From the NCBI RefSeq assembly GCF_024814435.1, contig NZ_JANUXY010000002.1, positions 186,001 through 250,000 on the forward strand: 64,000 nucleotides of DNA, read 5' to 3'. This stretch comes from Staphylococcus americanisciuri (GTDB taxonomy: Bacteria > Bacillota > Bacilli > Staphylococcales > Staphylococcaceae). Shown here in pieces: positions 29,650 to 44,710 of this stretch; the first letter of the stretch is position 1; every line of letters starts with the position of its first letter. The position numbers and the translations under genes were made by a program. Under the pieces are notes generated by a model. The model was not told where the DNA came from, did no database searches, and worked only from the letters and a program-made list of their open reading frames with translations.

Positions 29650-31527
29650 ATGAATTTAACAAAAAAGCATATTTTAATCATAGACACTTTATTAAAAACG
29701 ATAGAAGCAGAAGATAGATTGGCATTCAACTTGAATATCTCAACACGCACGTTAGCAAATTATTTAAGTCAAATACAAGACTATTTTCAAGAGTCTGTTA
29801 CACTTTCGAGGCAGCATGGGAGAGTTGAATTACACATTATAAATGAAAAACTTTTTAATAAGTTATACGAAGTGCTCTTCCAAGAATTAAAAGATGGACA
29901 AGAACAGGAAACTAAATTGATTTATCATATTTATCTTTATTTATTAAGTCAAGAAGTGAATAAAATAGATGATATTGCCGATACATTTTTTATTAGTAAG
30001 AGTGGCGCTAATAAGTTATTGAGTCATTTGAAGTCACTTTTAGTCCCATACAATATTCGTATTGAAGGTGTTCCGAATGTAGGGTTGAAGATCCAAGGAA
30101 ATGAATTCCAAATTCGAAAAAGTTTGTTAGAAGTATTTGCTGAGCAGATAAAAGGGGATATAGATGAAATATCACAGCAATTATTAGAATGTATCTCATA
30201 CAAATACAATTTGGAAGAAACGACCAAGCGAAGATTATTTGATGCGTTTGTCATTTCAGAGCAGCGTTTACGATATGGCCATTCAATAGCAGAGAAACTG
30301 AATCATAATGAAGAAATATACAGCGCACAGTTCTTTGAAGAGTTTCAAAAGATTAAAGATAGATGGATTGAAATGTATCATGTGACGTATCCAGACGATG
30401 AAGTGTTGCTAATGGTTTTACAGCTTATTGGAAGACGTGCTACATTATTAAGTTTTTTAAATGAGTCAGATTACTACGCATTATTGGAAGACATCATTGA
30501 GAAAACAATTGAAGATATTGAATACTATTTTTCAATAAAGATTGATCCCGAGATTTTTAGTTTTGATATTAAGCAACATCTTAATTACATGATTAATCGT
30601 TTAATTTTCGATATTCATATTGAGAATACTTTGATTAATGACATTCAACAGCGATATCCATTCGCTTATGAACTGTCTAAAGTATTAGCTTGGAATATAG
30701 AAGAAAAGTTTGATGTTGATGTACCTATTAATGAATTAGGATTTCTATCTCTTTATTTTAGTGTCTACTTAGCTGAAATAGAGAGGAGGATCAGAGAAGT
30801 TAGATCAATTGCTGTTATTACAGATCAAGGATTAAGTATGACAAAGTTACTTGTTTCCAATTTAAGAAGGATTTTTGGCGAGCAGGTGCTTATTGACGTC
30901 TTTACAGTAGAAGAACTGGAAAAAGCTACCTTAGATAATTATAAATTGAAAGTATCAAACGTTAATTTGAACAAAATGTTTAATGAGATTGTTTATATTG
31001 GTAATCTACTCGATACACAGCAACTCAAGGCAAAAATTGAGAGATTTCTCATATACAAAGATGTCAAAAGTAGAAAATTTTATAGTGATAGTGAAATTGT
31101 CAACCATACGTCTAATAAAGATTTCACACTTCTAACAAAAAGTGAGGGTAACTATCAAGACTTAGTCATTAAGATGGTTGATGAACTAATCGCTGAGGGG
31201 AAGGTTGAAGCGTTATTTAAGGAAAGAATCTTAAGTAAAGAAGTACAGCGATCAACTGAATATAAGAAGTTAGGATTTCCACATGCTGATTATGATGGAG
31301 ATGAGATTTATTTAAAAATTGGCTTAATTCATGATGCAGACATAGAAGATTTAAAGATCATCATTTTACTGGCAATTCCTAACAAGGTGCAGAATGTTGC
31401 AGCAATTATTCGATTATACGAAGAAATTTTAGCAGTGGGCTCGAATGAATACGTATTGAATAAAATGAATGACATCGATAATTATGTTGACTTTGCCAGA
31501 TTATTAAATAACGAAATGAGGGAATGA
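29650..31527 (+). CDS. PRD-type transcription activator of the glucitol operon
   Basis: 625 residues from the ATG at 29650 (GGGAG upstream). Order: N-terminal helix-turn-helix pair (DRLAFNLNISTRTLANYL), PTS regulation domains in the middle (about residues 190-390), an EIIB-like segment (VITDQGLSMTKLLV) in which no Cys is visible at the expected place, and a C-terminal EIIA-Mtl/Fru-like domain with a His in KLGFPHADYDG. Such MtlR/GutR-like activators are switched by PTS phosphorylation. Lying inside the operon between srlD and gutM, it is likely autoregulated. Confidence 0.85.
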   Translation: MNLTKKHILIIDTLLKTIEAEDRLAFNLNISTRTLANYLSQIQDYFQESVTLSRQHGRVELHIINEKLFNKLYEVLFQELKDGQEQETKLIYHIYLYLLSQEVNKIDDIADTFFISKSGANKLLSHLKSLLVPYNIRIEGVPNVGLKIQGNEFQIRKSLLEVFAEQIKGDIDEISQQLLECISYKYNLEETTKRRLFDAFVISEQRLRYGHSIAEKLNHNEEIYSAQFFEEFQKIKDRWIEMYHVTYPDDEVLLMVLQLIGRRATLLSFLNESDYYALLEDIIEKTIEDIEYYFSIKIDPEIFSFDIKQHLNYMINRLIFDIHIENTLINDIQQRYPFAYELSKVLAWNIEEKFDVDVPINELGFLSLYFSVYLAEIERRIREVRSIAVITDQGLSMTKLLVSNLRRIFGEQVLIDVFTVEELEKATLDNYKLKVSNVNLNKMFNEIVYIGNLLDTQQLKAKIERFLIYKDVKSRKFYSDSEIVNHTSNKDFTLLTKSEGNYQDLVIKMVDELIAEGKVEALFKERILSKEVQRSTEYKKLGFPHADYDGDEIYLKIGLIHDADIEDLKIIILLAIPNKVQNVAAIIRLYEEILAVGSNEYVLNKMNDIDNYVDFARLLNNEMRE

Positions 31528-31528
31528 T

Positions 31529-31984
31529 ATGTTCTTTATTGTGCTTATCGTGCTAGCAGCAGTAGGCTATGCAATACAATATTTTCTTGGACTACTTCAA
31601 ATCAAAAACTTTTCTAAAAATTATATTGATATGAGACATAATGGACGTGTAGCTATTGGGAGAAAACCTTCAATATTTAAAGCAGGAACGATTGTACTCG
31701 TGCAAATCAATAAAAAGAAGCTGATAGAAGAAGTACGATATATGCAAGGTGTTACGGTCTTTGCCAAGTTTAAAAAAATAGATGATTTAAATGGATTACG
31801 CATTGACAAGTTGACAATGGATGATTTGAAATCTTATAACAAATTGTTTGCAATGGCGATTATAGATTCAAGAAATACATTTAATGTAATCCAAAGTGGT
31901 GGAGAAATTAAAAATATACCATCACCATTTAAGAGAGCATTAAACAATATTAACAAAGTTTTTAAGAAAAGAGAGGTATATTAG
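31529..31984 (+). CDS. gutM: Glucitol operon protein GutM
   Basis: A 151-residue protein with one N-terminal membrane span and the GutM pattern: FSKNYIDMRHNGRVAIGRK, then KAGTIVLVQIN. GutM is described as an accessory activator of glucitol genes. It starts two bases after the regulator gene ends, so translation is coupled. A membrane-anchored start is usual for the family. Confidence 0.9.
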   Translation: MFFIVLIVLAAVGYAIQYFLGLLQIKNFSKNYIDMRHNGRVAIGRKPSIFKAGTIVLVQINKKKLIEEVRYMQGVTVFAKFKKIDDLNGLRIDKLTMDDLKSYNKLFAMAIIDSRNTFNVIQSGGEIKNIPSPFKRALNNINKVFKKREVY

Positions 31985-32539
31985 ATGGATATTTTGGTAA
32001 AAGCGGCAGAAGGTTTTATTAATCTTTTTCAAACAGGTGCAGATACATTTATCAATTGGATGACATCGATTGTCCCTTTAGTATTAATGTTATTGATTGC
32101 GATGAATACATTAATTCAGTTGGTGGGAGAACAAAAAATTAATAAGATTGCCCAAAAATCAGCAGGAAATCCGTTGCTTAGATATTTGGTATTACCATTC
32201 TTAGGTTCATTTATGTTAGCAAATCCAATGGTACATTCACTCGGACGCTTCATGCCTGAGAAGTATAAGCCAAGCTATTTTGCCTCAGCAGCACAGTTTG
32301 CACACACAAGTAATGGTTTGTTTCCACATATCAACCCAGCTGAGTTGTTTATCTTTTTAGGTATTGCGAACGGTATTTCACAGTTAGGCTTACCTATGAC
32401 AGATTTAGCTGTAAGATATATGTTGGTAGGTCTTGTTTTAAACTTTATTGGTGGTTGGGTAACGGATTTTACGACAAGTTTTGTTGAAAAGCAGCAGGGT
32501 GTCAAATTGAGCAAAGAAGTCCACTTGGAAGGGAAGTAG
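31985..32539 (+). CDS. srlA: Glucitol/sorbitol PTS EIIC component
   Basis: A 184-residue integral membrane protein with about four to five hydrophobic segments. It has the family stretches VPLVLMLLIAMNTLIQLVG and FMLANPMVHSLGRFMPEKYKPSYF, as in SrlA/GutA. It forms the sorbitol channel with the C half of SrlE. It begins directly after gutM (stop and start adjacent). Confidence 0.93.
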   Translation: MDILVKAAEGFINLFQTGADTFINWMTSIVPLVLMLLIAMNTLIQLVGEQKINKIAQKSAGNPLLRYLVLPFLGSFMLANPMVHSLGRFMPEKYKPSYFASAAQFAHTSNGLFPHINPAELFIFLGIANGISQLGLPMTDLAVRYMLVGLVLNFIGGWVTDFTTSFVEKQQGVKLSKEVHLEGK

Positions 32540-32545
32540 ATTAAC

Positions 32546-33562
32546 ATGATGAAAAAAGCAAAAATTGTAAAAGGTCCGGGCGGCTTCGGAGGTCCATTAG
32601 AAATTGGCATCAATGGTGAGAAGAATAAGCTTGTTTATATTACAGGTGGTCATAAACCAATAGTGGTTGATAAGATATGTGACATTACAGGTGCAACAGC
32701 AGTAAATGGATTTGAGACATCTGTACCAGAAAATGAAATCATGGCAGCGGTTATAGATTGTGGTGGTACTTTGAGATGTGGTATATACCCTCAAAAAGGA
32801 ATTCCAACAATTAATATTATGGCAACAGGTAAAAGCGGGCCATTAAGACAATTTATTACTGAAGACATATATGTATCAAATGTCGATGTTAATCAAGTGA
32901 GTGCAGTTGGTGGTGGTTCTGATGTACCGTCTAATACAGTTCAAGAGGAATCAACCATAGCAAAATCAAAAACAGAAAGAAAGTACTCTGCTGACAAAAA
33001 GATTATGGAGACGAGAGCAGAACAAGAAAATAAGTCATTATTAACCAAAATTGGATTAGGGGCAGGCAAGGTTATCAATACATTTTATCAAGCTTCACGT
33101 GATGCGGTCGAAACAATGCTGCATACGATTATTCCTTTTATGGGGTTTGTTGCGCTGTTAATCGGTATTATTCAAGGTTCAGGTATCGGTGATCTATTTG
33201 CTAAATTCATGTCGCCATTTGCAGGGACAGTCTGGGGACTTATGTTAATTGGTTTTGTATGTTCACTGCCATTTTTAAGCCCATTCCTAGGACCGGGTGG
33301 TGTCATTGGACAAGTGCTAGGGACACTTATTGGTGTTGAGATTGGTAAAGGAAATATCCCACCAAGCCTAGCATTGCCAGCACTTTTTGCGATTAACACA
33401 CAGAATGCTTGTGACTTTATACCGGTAGGGCTTGGACTAGCAGAAGCGGAGACGGAAACAATCGAAGTCGGTGTGCCCTCAGTCTTATATTCTAGATTCT
33501 TGAATGGTGCACCGCGGGTATTTATCGCATGGCTAGCAAGCTTTGGACTTTATGACGCATAA
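32546..33562 (+). CDS. srlE: Glucitol/sorbitol PTS EIIBC component
   Basis: A 338-residue protein with an N-terminal EIIB domain (about residues 1-110; [18 protein letters not shown], with the Cys phosphorylated in the family). A linker follows, then a C-terminal membrane part with [28 protein letters not shown] and [20 protein letters not shown]. It takes phosphate from EIIA and passes it to sorbitol. It sits six bases after srlA. Confidence 0.93.
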   Translation: MMKKAKIVKGPGGFGGPLEIGINGEKNKLVYITGGHKPIVVDKICDITGATAVNGFETSVPENEIMAAVIDCGGTLRCGIYPQKGIPTINIMATGKSGPLRQFITEDIYVSNVDVNQVSAVGGGSDVPSNTVQEESTIAKSKTERKYSADKKIMETRAEQENKSLLTKIGLGAGKVINTFYQASRDAVETMLHTIIPFMGFVALLIGIIQGSGIGDLFAKFMSPFAGTVWGLMLIGFVCSLPFLSPFLGPGGVIGQVLGTLIGVEIGKGNIPPSLALPALFAINTQNACDFIPVGLGLAEAETETIEVGVPSVLYSRFLNGAPRVFIAWLASFGLYDA

Positions 33563-33579
33563 ATAATGGAGGTAAGGAA

Positions 33580-33927
33580 ATGTATCAAACACAAGTTAAA
33601 TCAATCGGAGTAAGCGCGGAAGCATTTCTCCAAGAAAAAATGGTGATTTTATTTGGCGAAAATGCCCCACAAGAGCTCATAGACTTTTGTTATATTATTC
33701 AAGTGAACAATGTTGAATCTATTAATGAAGCACAAAGATTATATGTAGATGGTGCGGCCTATCGTATTACTAAAGTGGGTAAGGCAGTTGAAAAGAATTT
33801 GAAAGACTTGGGGCATATCACATTAAAATTTGATGGTAGTACTGTTGCTGAACAATCAGGAACATTATATTTAGAAGATAAAGAAGTACCAGCATTTAAG
33901 GAAGGTACAATTATAGAAATTAAATAA
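33580..33927 (+). CDS. srlB: Glucitol/sorbitol PTS EIIA component, possibly lacking the usual His
   Basis: A 115-residue soluble EIIA with the SrlB pattern at both ends (MYQTQVKSIGVSAEAFL; LGHITLKFDG). It is last in the operon, 17 bases after srlE. The protein contains a single His, in LGHITL. By my alignment with the E. coli enzyme, the phosphorylated His position (after the Cys-aromatic-Ile triplet) is Ile here (FCYIIQVNN). If that alignment is right, phosphotransfer may use another residue or another EIIA, for example the one in the regulator. Confidence 0.88.
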   Translation: MYQTQVKSIGVSAEAFLQEKMVILFGENAPQELIDFCYIIQVNNVESINEAQRLYVDGAAYRITKVGKAVEKNLKDLGHITLKFDGSTVAEQSGTLYLEDKEVPAFKEGTIIEIK

Positions 33928-33944
33928 CAATAAATAGTATGTCT

Positions 33945-34105
33945 AGGGTCTGAGATATTAATAGAAGTATTCAATTTTCATGTAGAAGGCAGTAGCTGAC
34001 TGGTGTAACAGTATGCTTTGACAACCTTTTTCACGCCAACTCAGCCTTGACGGGGTGGGACAACGGAATCTTTTTAGAAAATGAGTTTCTGCCCACCCCC
34101 AAGGC
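33945..34105 (+). repeat. Intergenic repeat, copy C
   Basis: Best match to copy A over nearly its full length, including the left part (GAGAT..ATTAATAGAA(A/G)(C/T)ATTCAATTT and the GAAGGCAGTAGCTGA junction), then the common core to GGAATCTTTTTAGAAA. Ends in a GCCCACCCCCAAGGC tail just before the carboxypeptidase stop. Confidence 0.8.
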
Positions 34106-34112
34106 ATGCTGT

Positions 34113-35150
34113 TTATTTACAGGCATTATCGTGAATAGTAAATGTTTGAGCATCTACATCGAGTGAAGCGGTAGCGCCATATGGAATAATGCATTTTGGT
34201 TCGTTATGCCCAAAGCTAGCATTGTAGAAAACAGGTGTATCGTGTAAATTAAAATTCTCTAACATTGCTTGCCATGTCCGTTTATAAGATTCATAACCTT
34301 CGCCGTTTTGTGGCTTACCAATGATAATGCCGTTAACATTTTTTAAAATTTGTTTTGTGCCAAGAAATTCAATAAATTCAGCTAATAATGGGACAGAAAG
34401 CGGTTCTTCTGAGTTCTCAAGAAATAAGATTTTATCTTTAAATGCATCTGCGTCGGGAAAAATAGGTGTTTCTTTTATGCTATTTAAGCTTTCAATACAA
34501 CCGCCGAGTAGTTGTCCTGTGGCACGACCGACACCGTTAATGATTTCGTAGTTATGATTTTCTATTTTAGGACGAGGCGTTGTGTGTGTTCTTTCATGCC
34601 ATAACAGACCGAAGCGACGGCAATATGGTGATGTTGGAATGTTACCAACAGGCTCGCTCTGGAACAGGGTCTGACGAATCCAATGTGTGGTGTAGTCGTC
34701 CATTTCAACATTTTCCGCAAAGTCCGTGAGTATAGCTGGCCCATAGAATGAAGCGATACCTTGTTGATATAAAAATAAATGGAGTGATGTCGCATCCGAA
34801 TAACCCATAAATATTTTCGGGTTATTTTTGATTATGTCAGTATCTAAATACTCAGTAACTCTGATTGAATCTATACCACCAATAAATGTGATAATCGCCT
34901 TGATTGTTGGATCAGCGAAGGCATTGTTTAAGTCTTCTGCACGTTTCTGAGGGTGATGTTGTACATAATCTATTCCTTTCAACGCATATGGCATGATTTT
35001 GACCTTGAGTTGAAAATCTTCTTCTAACCGTTTAATAGCGGTATTTACACGATGTTGAATTTCTGCTTCTCCCGCAAGTCCAGATGAAGGTGAGACAAGT
35101 GCAACAGTGTCTCCAGGTTGAAGTGCGTGTGGTTTTTGTAGATATGTCAT
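34113..35150 (-). CDS. S66 LD-carboxypeptidase / MccF-like serine peptidase
   Basis: A 345-residue cytoplasmic peptidase. Family motifs: PGDTVALVSPSSG at the start, nucleophile Ser in FMGYSDAT (about residue 117), catalytic Glu in FLENSEEPLS, and His in NASFGHNEP near residue 310. S66 enzymes cut L-D bonds of muropeptides (LdcA) or cleave microcin C-type toxins (MccF). The length and C-terminal His region do not decide between them. It is a single gene between repeats. Confidence 0.88.
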   Translation of the reverse strand: MTYLQKPHALQPGDTVALVSPSSGLAGEAEIQHRVNTAIKRLEEDFQLKVKIMPYALKGIDYVQHHPQKRAEDLNNAFADPTIKAIITFIGGIDSIRVTEYLDTDIIKNNPKIFMGYSDATSLHLFLYQQGIASFYGPAILTDFAENVEMDDYTTHWIRQTLFQSEPVGNIPTSPYCRRFGLLWHERTHTTPRPKIENHNYEIINGVGRATGQLLGGCIESLNSIKETPIFPDADAFKDKILFLENSEEPLSVPLLAEFIEFLGTKQILKNVNGIIIGKPQNGEGYESYKRTWQAMLENFNLHDTPVFYNASFGHNEPKCIIPYGATASLDVDAQTFTIHDNACK

Positions 35151-35234
35151 AAAAAGCCCCCTTTGTTTCGTATCTTTTTGAATAATAAAATAATATCATA
35201 AATATAGAGTTCTGAAAATTATGAATAAATTTAT

Positions 35235-35345
35235 TGAATGAATAGGACAATGGGATCTCATTTTTCTAAAAGATGTCATTATCCCAGTCATCAAGGGTGA
35301 GTAGAAAACTTGAAAAAGTGCCTGCTAGTCGGTTACTGTTTTTTA
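35235..35345 (-). repeat. Intergenic repeat, inverted copy
   Basis: Read on the minus strand it matches copies A-C: CAGTAACCGACTAGCAGG, CACTTTTTCAAG, CTACTCACCCTTGA, then GGGATAATGACATCTTTTAG and AAATGAGATCCCAT. It is more diverged and lies in the opposite orientation, between the carboxypeptidase and the second beta-glucoside operon. Confidence 0.65.
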
Positions 35346-35513
35346 CAATTTTTCTCGCTTTGGGGAGTGTTTTCTATATAATGCGCCAGTCTGATGTGTA
35401 AGTGGTACGACTAATTGCTGACGGTAAGACAAGTTTTCAAAAATTGGATTGACATATGAAGAAAAGAGTAAAAAAGAAATGATCATCATTATGATTTATG
35501 AATGAGTCATAGA

Positions 35514-35553
35514 AAAGTGCACGATATGCGATATAATTCATACCGTGCACTTT
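35514..35553 (-). terminator. Terminator of the LicT-controlled operon
   Basis: AAAGTGCACG / CGTGCACTTT, a 10-bp perfect stem with a 20-base loop, seven bases beyond the GH1 stop. On the minus strand it is followed by a short T stretch. Confidence 0.7.
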
Positions 35554-35559
35554 CTTCAT

Positions 35560-40565
<5,006 letters not shown>

Positions 40566-40636
40566 AAACGCCTACATGTGACGTTTAAAGTAACGTAATA
40601 TTTAGATTAATCTCAGATAACTTTTTTGTGTTTTTG

Positions 40637-40651
40637 TGTCAACGCTTTCAT
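40637..40651 (-). promoter_or_regulatory. cre site (CcpA), overlapping a TTGACA -35
   Basis: Minus strand ATGAAAGCGTTGACA matches WTGNAARCGNWNNCW at every position. It lies just after licT and contains a perfect -35 hexamer TTGACA, so CcpA would block a promoter here that leads into the RAT leader. The -10 (TATCTG, 17 bases on) is weak. Confidence 0.75.
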
Positions 40652-40653
40652 TA

Positions 40654-41478
40654 TTATTTCAATAAACGGGCAATATGAAGAATCAAGTAGACACGTTCAT
40701 CAGTCGAAAGTTGATGGTGGTATTGTTGGTATAAGAAATCTGCTATTTTATCGATACACGCATCGGCTTGAGGGTTCTTGATTTGAAGTGACTTTAACAG
40801 AGCTGTATCTGTAACTTCATGAAGTGATTGATGGTTGATGAGACGCTGGCTGAAAAATTTGAGGTGCGTCACAAAGCGTGAATAGTGCAATTTATCTTCT
40901 TGAACATGCAAGTTGAAATGATAACGCACAATATCAAGGATGCTTTTCGTTATTTTAGTGATTTCATAAATGTTCGAGATTTGTTCATCCATACTTGCGT
41001 TTACAATGTGCATCGCAATAAAGCCAATCTCATCTTGTGGTAATGCAACGTTAAAGTACGCATTAATTTGTGTCAAACCTTGTTCTGCCACTTCATACTC
41101 TTTCGGATATAGCATGCGAATTTCATACAGCAACGGATTCTTAATCGTGTAGCCTTCTTGTACGCGTTCGATTGCATAATTGATATGATCCGTTAGCGCA
41201 ATATAAATCGATTCTGATAGATGTGTACGATACAATTGATTCGCCGCATGAATAATCCGTTCTGTCACAGTGAAAACATCTGGATTGATTTCGTTAAATA
41301 GTGTTAGCATGCGCTCTTGTTCTTGTGTTGTCAGCCGGAAAACTTTCTCAATCTTATCACGGTCTAACTTTTGCCCATTTTTCTTACCAAACGCCAGACC
41401 CGTCCCCATGACAATGCGTTCTTCACCATTAATCTTAGAAAGTACGACATTGTTATTTAAGATTTTTGTAATTTTCAT
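40654..41478 (-). CDS. licT: LicT/BglG-family transcription antiterminator
   Basis: A 274-residue protein. The N-terminal CAT RNA-binding domain (about residues 1-55: KITKILNNNVVLS, GTGLAFGKKNG) is followed by two PTS regulation domains with conserved His (about 65-165 and 170-274; VTERIIHAANQ, ALTDHINYA, FIAMHIVNAS). It binds the RAT downstream of its own gene. EIIB would phosphorylate it when no substrate is present; HPr phosphorylation would activate it. It lies just upstream of the target operon. Confidence 0.94.
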   Translation of the reverse strand: MKITKILNNNVVLSKINGEERIVMGTGLAFGKKNGQKLDRDKIEKVFRLTTQEQERMLTLFNEINPDVFTVTERIIHAANQLYRTHLSESIYIALTDHINYAIERVQEGYTIKNPLLYEIRMLYPKEYEVAEQGLTQINAYFNVALPQDEIGFIAMHIVNASMDEQISNIYEITKITKSILDIVRYHFNLHVQEDKLHYSRFVTHLKFFSQRLINHQSLHEVTDTALLKSLQIKNPQADACIDKIADFLYQQYHHQLSTDERVYLILHIARLLK

Positions 41479-41519
41479 CTTATCCAGTCCTTTAATTTAG
41501 TAAATAATTGCACACCTTA

Positions 41520-41549
41520 AATATAGAGTAAAGTCGTGTTGGACGTCAA
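41520..41549 (-). promoter_or_regulatory. Promoter of licT
   Basis: Minus strand TTGACG, 18-base spacer, TATATT, about 40 bases before the licT start. A good vegetative promoter. Confidence 0.55.
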
Positions 41550-41790
41550 AAAATAGGGAGGGTGGGTAGACATCTCATTTTATTAAAAATTTCTTTGTTT
41601 TACTTCATCTGGCCTAGTCTTCTGCATCACTTTCTTTATTTTGAATATTTCTATTAACGTCCCATTTTTAGATTTACTTTCTAAAGAATATGGTATGATA
41701 AGAGGGATAAAATAAATAATTTAGAAATTTAAGACATGGACAAAACTGGTAAATATAATCGTTAACATGACACAGTAGCAGAAGGGATGA

Positions 41791-44589
41791 ATGCAGATGG
41801 CTTATCAGAGTGAATATGCTTTAGAGAATGAAGTGCTCAACCAATTAGAGAACATGGGGTATGAACGTGTTAACATTCGTGATAATGAAGCGTTAATACA
41901 AAACTTCAGAGAGATTGTAAATGAGCGTCATATTGACAAAGAGTTAAAACACAAACCGTTATCAGACAGAGAGTTTGAGCGCATGATGACGGATATTAAT
42001 GGTAAGTCAGTATTCGATAGTGCACGTATTCTACGCGATAAATATACATTGAAGCGTGACGATGAAAGCAGTGTACATATTGACTTTTTAAATACTGAAA
42101 AGTGGTGTCAAAATAAGTTTCAAGTTACAAACCAAGTAAGTGTGCAGGATAAATATAAGAGTCGTTATGACGTTACAATTTTGATTAATGGGTTGCCACT
42201 TGTTCAGATAGAATTGAAGCGAAGTGGTGTGGCCATTTCAGAAGCATTCAATCAAGTGGAACGCTATCGTAAGCAAAATTTTACGGGGCTATTTCGTTAC
42301 ATTCAGCTTTTTGTGATTAGTAACAAAATGGAAACACGTTACTATGCGAATAGTGATAAGCAAATATTGAAAAGCCATATGTTTTATTGGAGCAATGAAA
42401 AGAATGAACGTATTAATCGTTTAGAGCAATTTGTGGGAGACTTTTTAGAGCCTTGTCAAATTGCTAAAATGATTAGTCGCTATATGATTGTGAATGAGAC
42501 TGATAAATTCATCATGGCGTTACGTCCTTACCAAGTCTATGCTGTTGAAAAAATCATTGAACGTGCGTTAGAAACAAATAACAATGGTTATATTTGGCAT
42601 ACGACAGGAAGTGGTAAGACATTAACATCATTTAAAGCGAGTCAAATTTTATCAAATCAATCAGGCATTAAGAAAGTAATTTTCTTAGTTGACCGCAAAG
42701 ACTTAGACAGTCAAACGTTAGCGGAGTTTAATAAATTTCAACAGGATTCAGTTGATTTAACGGATAACACACAAAAGTTATTAAAACAATTGGGCAACCC
42801 TATGTCACGTTTAATTGTGACGACCATACAAAAAATGTCCAATGCAATTAAGTCGGGCCATTCAGTCATGGATCAATATGAAGATGAAAAAGTTATATTT
42901 ATTATTGATGAATGTCATCGAACACAATTTGGTGATATGCATCGTTCGATTCGTCAACATTTCAAAAATGCTCAATATTTTGGTTTTACAGGGACACCAC
43001 GTTTTGAAGAAAATAAAAGCCAAGATGGTCGTGCAACAGCTGATATTTTTGGTAAGTGTTTACACCATTATTTGATTAAAGATGCAATTAGAGACGGCAA
43101 TGTATTAGGTTTTTCTGTTGATTATGCACGAACATTCAACCCTAAAGAAGACCTATCAGAAGAATATGTAAAAGACATCGATACAGCTGAGATATGGATG
43201 GCGCCAGAACGTATTAATCAAATTACAGAGCATATTATTCATAATTATAATAAGAAAACGATTCAGGGTAAATATACAGCTATGTTAACTGTACAAAGTA
43301 TTCCAATGGCTGTGGCATATTACAATGCATTCAAAAAAGCGAAAGCAGAAGGCAAACATCAGTTAAATGTTACAACTATTTTTACGTATGGATCAAATGA
43401 AGACACACATGAAGAGGAAAACTATGTGCATAGTAGAGAAGTATTGGATGAAGTGATGGCTGATTTTAACCAAACATTTGGAACGAATCATTCAACTGAT
43501 TACTTTGAAGGCTTTTTCTCAGATGTATCAAAGAAAATGAAGCGTGTGACACCTGGAGAAAAGATTGATCTTCTCATTGTTGTTAATATGTTTTTAACGG
43601 GTTTTGATAGTAAAAAGCTAAACACTTTGTACGTGGATAAAAACTTACAATATCATGATTTAATTCAGGCATATTCAAGAACAAATCGTGTTGAAGCAGA
43701 AACAAAACCATATGGTAACATTGTGTGCTACCGTGATTTAAAACAACAAACAGATGAAGCGATTAGCATTTTCTCAGATACAGATGATACAGATACAGTG
43801 TTAAGTCGTTCTTATGAAGAGTATTTAGCGGCATTTGAAGATGGTCTAAAACAGCTTTATCTCATTGCCCCTACACCTGATCGTGTTGATCAATTAGAAA
43901 GAGAAGATGACCAGAAAGCATTTGTACTTGCATTTAGAGAATTAGCGAATGTTTTATTAATGCTTAAGACTTTTGAAGACTTTGAGTTTACAAAGGCACA
44001 TCTGGGTATAGATGAACAAACTTTTGAAGATTATAAAGGGAAATATAGACACTTATATGACCTTGTTAAAAAGAGACATGACACGGGTGATGAGAAAGTA
44101 TCTGTACTAGACGATATCGATTTTAATATCGAGATTATGAGAAATGATACAATTAATGTACAATATATTATGGATTTAATTAGTCAATTAGACCTTGATG
44201 ACGTACACGAACAAGAAAAAGCGAGAAAAGAAATCCACAAGCTCTTGAATAAAGCAGATGATGATCAATTGCGTCTAAAAGCAGACTTAATCCGTCAATT
44301 CATTGATAAAATTGTTCCAACATTACGTAAGGGAACAGACATCAATGAAATGTATTACAAATTTGAAGACGAAACAAAAAGTGAAGAAATTCAGACATTC
44401 GCTGAAGAAAAGGCATATCCATCAGAATGGCTCGGCAGTATTATTGAGGAGTATGAATATAGTGGCAATATCAATAAAGATACACTCGATAAGGGATTAG
44501 ATGGTGGACTTTTCATCAGAAGAAAGAAATCAAAAGAGATTAAAAGTTTTATTATTGATATGGCTAGAAAATATGGTAATTTTGAGTAA
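41791..44589 (+). CDS. hsdR: Type I restriction enzyme R subunit
   Basis: A 932-residue HsdR. The N-terminal nuclease domain has [20 protein letters not shown] (the Asp and Glu-x-Lys of the PD-ExK fold, about residues 120-150). The SF2 motor follows: [10 protein letters not shown] (motif I), DECHRTQFG (DEAD-box, motif II), FGFTGTPR (motif III), and YSRTNRVE near motif VI. The C-terminal helical part contacts HsdM/S. It cuts unmethylated foreign DNA after translocation. Two ATGs (41791, 41797) are possible. A strong terminator follows it, so the remaining genes likely have their own promoter. Confidence 0.95.
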   Translation: MQMAYQSEYALENEVLNQLENMGYERVNIRDNEALIQNFREIVNERHIDKELKHKPLSDREFERMMTDINGKSVFDSARILRDKYTLKRDDESSVHIDFLNTEKWCQNKFQVTNQVSVQDKYKSRYDVTILINGLPLVQIELKRSGVAISEAFNQVERYRKQNFTGLFRYIQLFVISNKMETRYYANSDKQILKSHMFYWSNEKNERINRLEQFVGDFLEPCQIAKMISRYMIVNETDKFIMALRPYQVYAVEKIIERALETNNNGYIWHTTGSGKTLTSFKASQILSNQSGIKKVIFLVDRKDLDSQTLAEFNKFQQDSVDLTDNTQKLLKQLGNPMSRLIVTTIQKMSNAIKSGHSVMDQYEDEKVIFIIDECHRTQFGDMHRSIRQHFKNAQYFGFTGTPRFEENKSQDGRATADIFGKCLHHYLIKDAIRDGNVLGFSVDYARTFNPKEDLSEEYVKDIDTAEIWMAPERINQITEHIIHNYNKKTIQGKYTAMLTVQSIPMAVAYYNAFKKAKAEGKHQLNVTTIFTYGSNEDTHEEENYVHSREVLDEVMADFNQTFGTNHSTDYFEGFFSDVSKKMKRVTPGEKIDLLIVVNMFLTGFDSKKLNTLYVDKNLQYHDLIQAYSRTNRVEAETKPYGNIVCYRDLKQQTDEAISIFSDTDDTDTVLSRSYEEYLAAFEDGLKQLYLIAPTPDRVDQLEREDDQKAFVLAFRELANVLLMLKTFEDFEFTKAHLGIDEQTFEDYKGKYRHLYDLVKKRHDTGDEKVSVLDDIDFNIEIMRNDTINVQYIMDLISQLDLDDVHEQEKARKEIHKLLNKADDDQLRLKADLIRQFIDKIVPTLRKGTDINEMYYKFEDETKSEEIQTFAEEKAYPSEWLGSIIEEYEYSGNINKDTLDKGLDGGLFIRRKKSKEIKSFIIDMARKYGNFE

Positions 44590-44593
44590 TAAT

Positions 44594-44647
44594 CAAGAGA
44601 AATATTTGTAGTAATAAAAAACTACAAATATTTCTCTTGTTTTTTTG
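44594..44647 (+). terminator. Terminator of hsdR
   Basis: A perfect 19-bp inverted repeat (starting CAAGAGAAATATTTG) with an eight-base loop, followed by seven or more T. A very strong Rho-independent terminator five bases after the hsdR stop. Confidence 0.9.
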
Positions 44648-44665
44648 CGACACTCAAGATATAAT
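44637..44665 (+). promoter_or_regulatory. Promoter for the S-like/hsdM/hsdS/RT unit
   Basis: TTGTTT, 17-base spacer and a perfect TATAAT. The -35 hexamer lies within the 3' arm and T run of the hsdR terminator. This would transcribe the modification genes separately from hsdR. Confidence 0.5.
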
Positions 44666-44710
44666 TAAATTGAAATGAAGTAGATTGATATTACAAAGGA
44701 GGAAGCGCTT

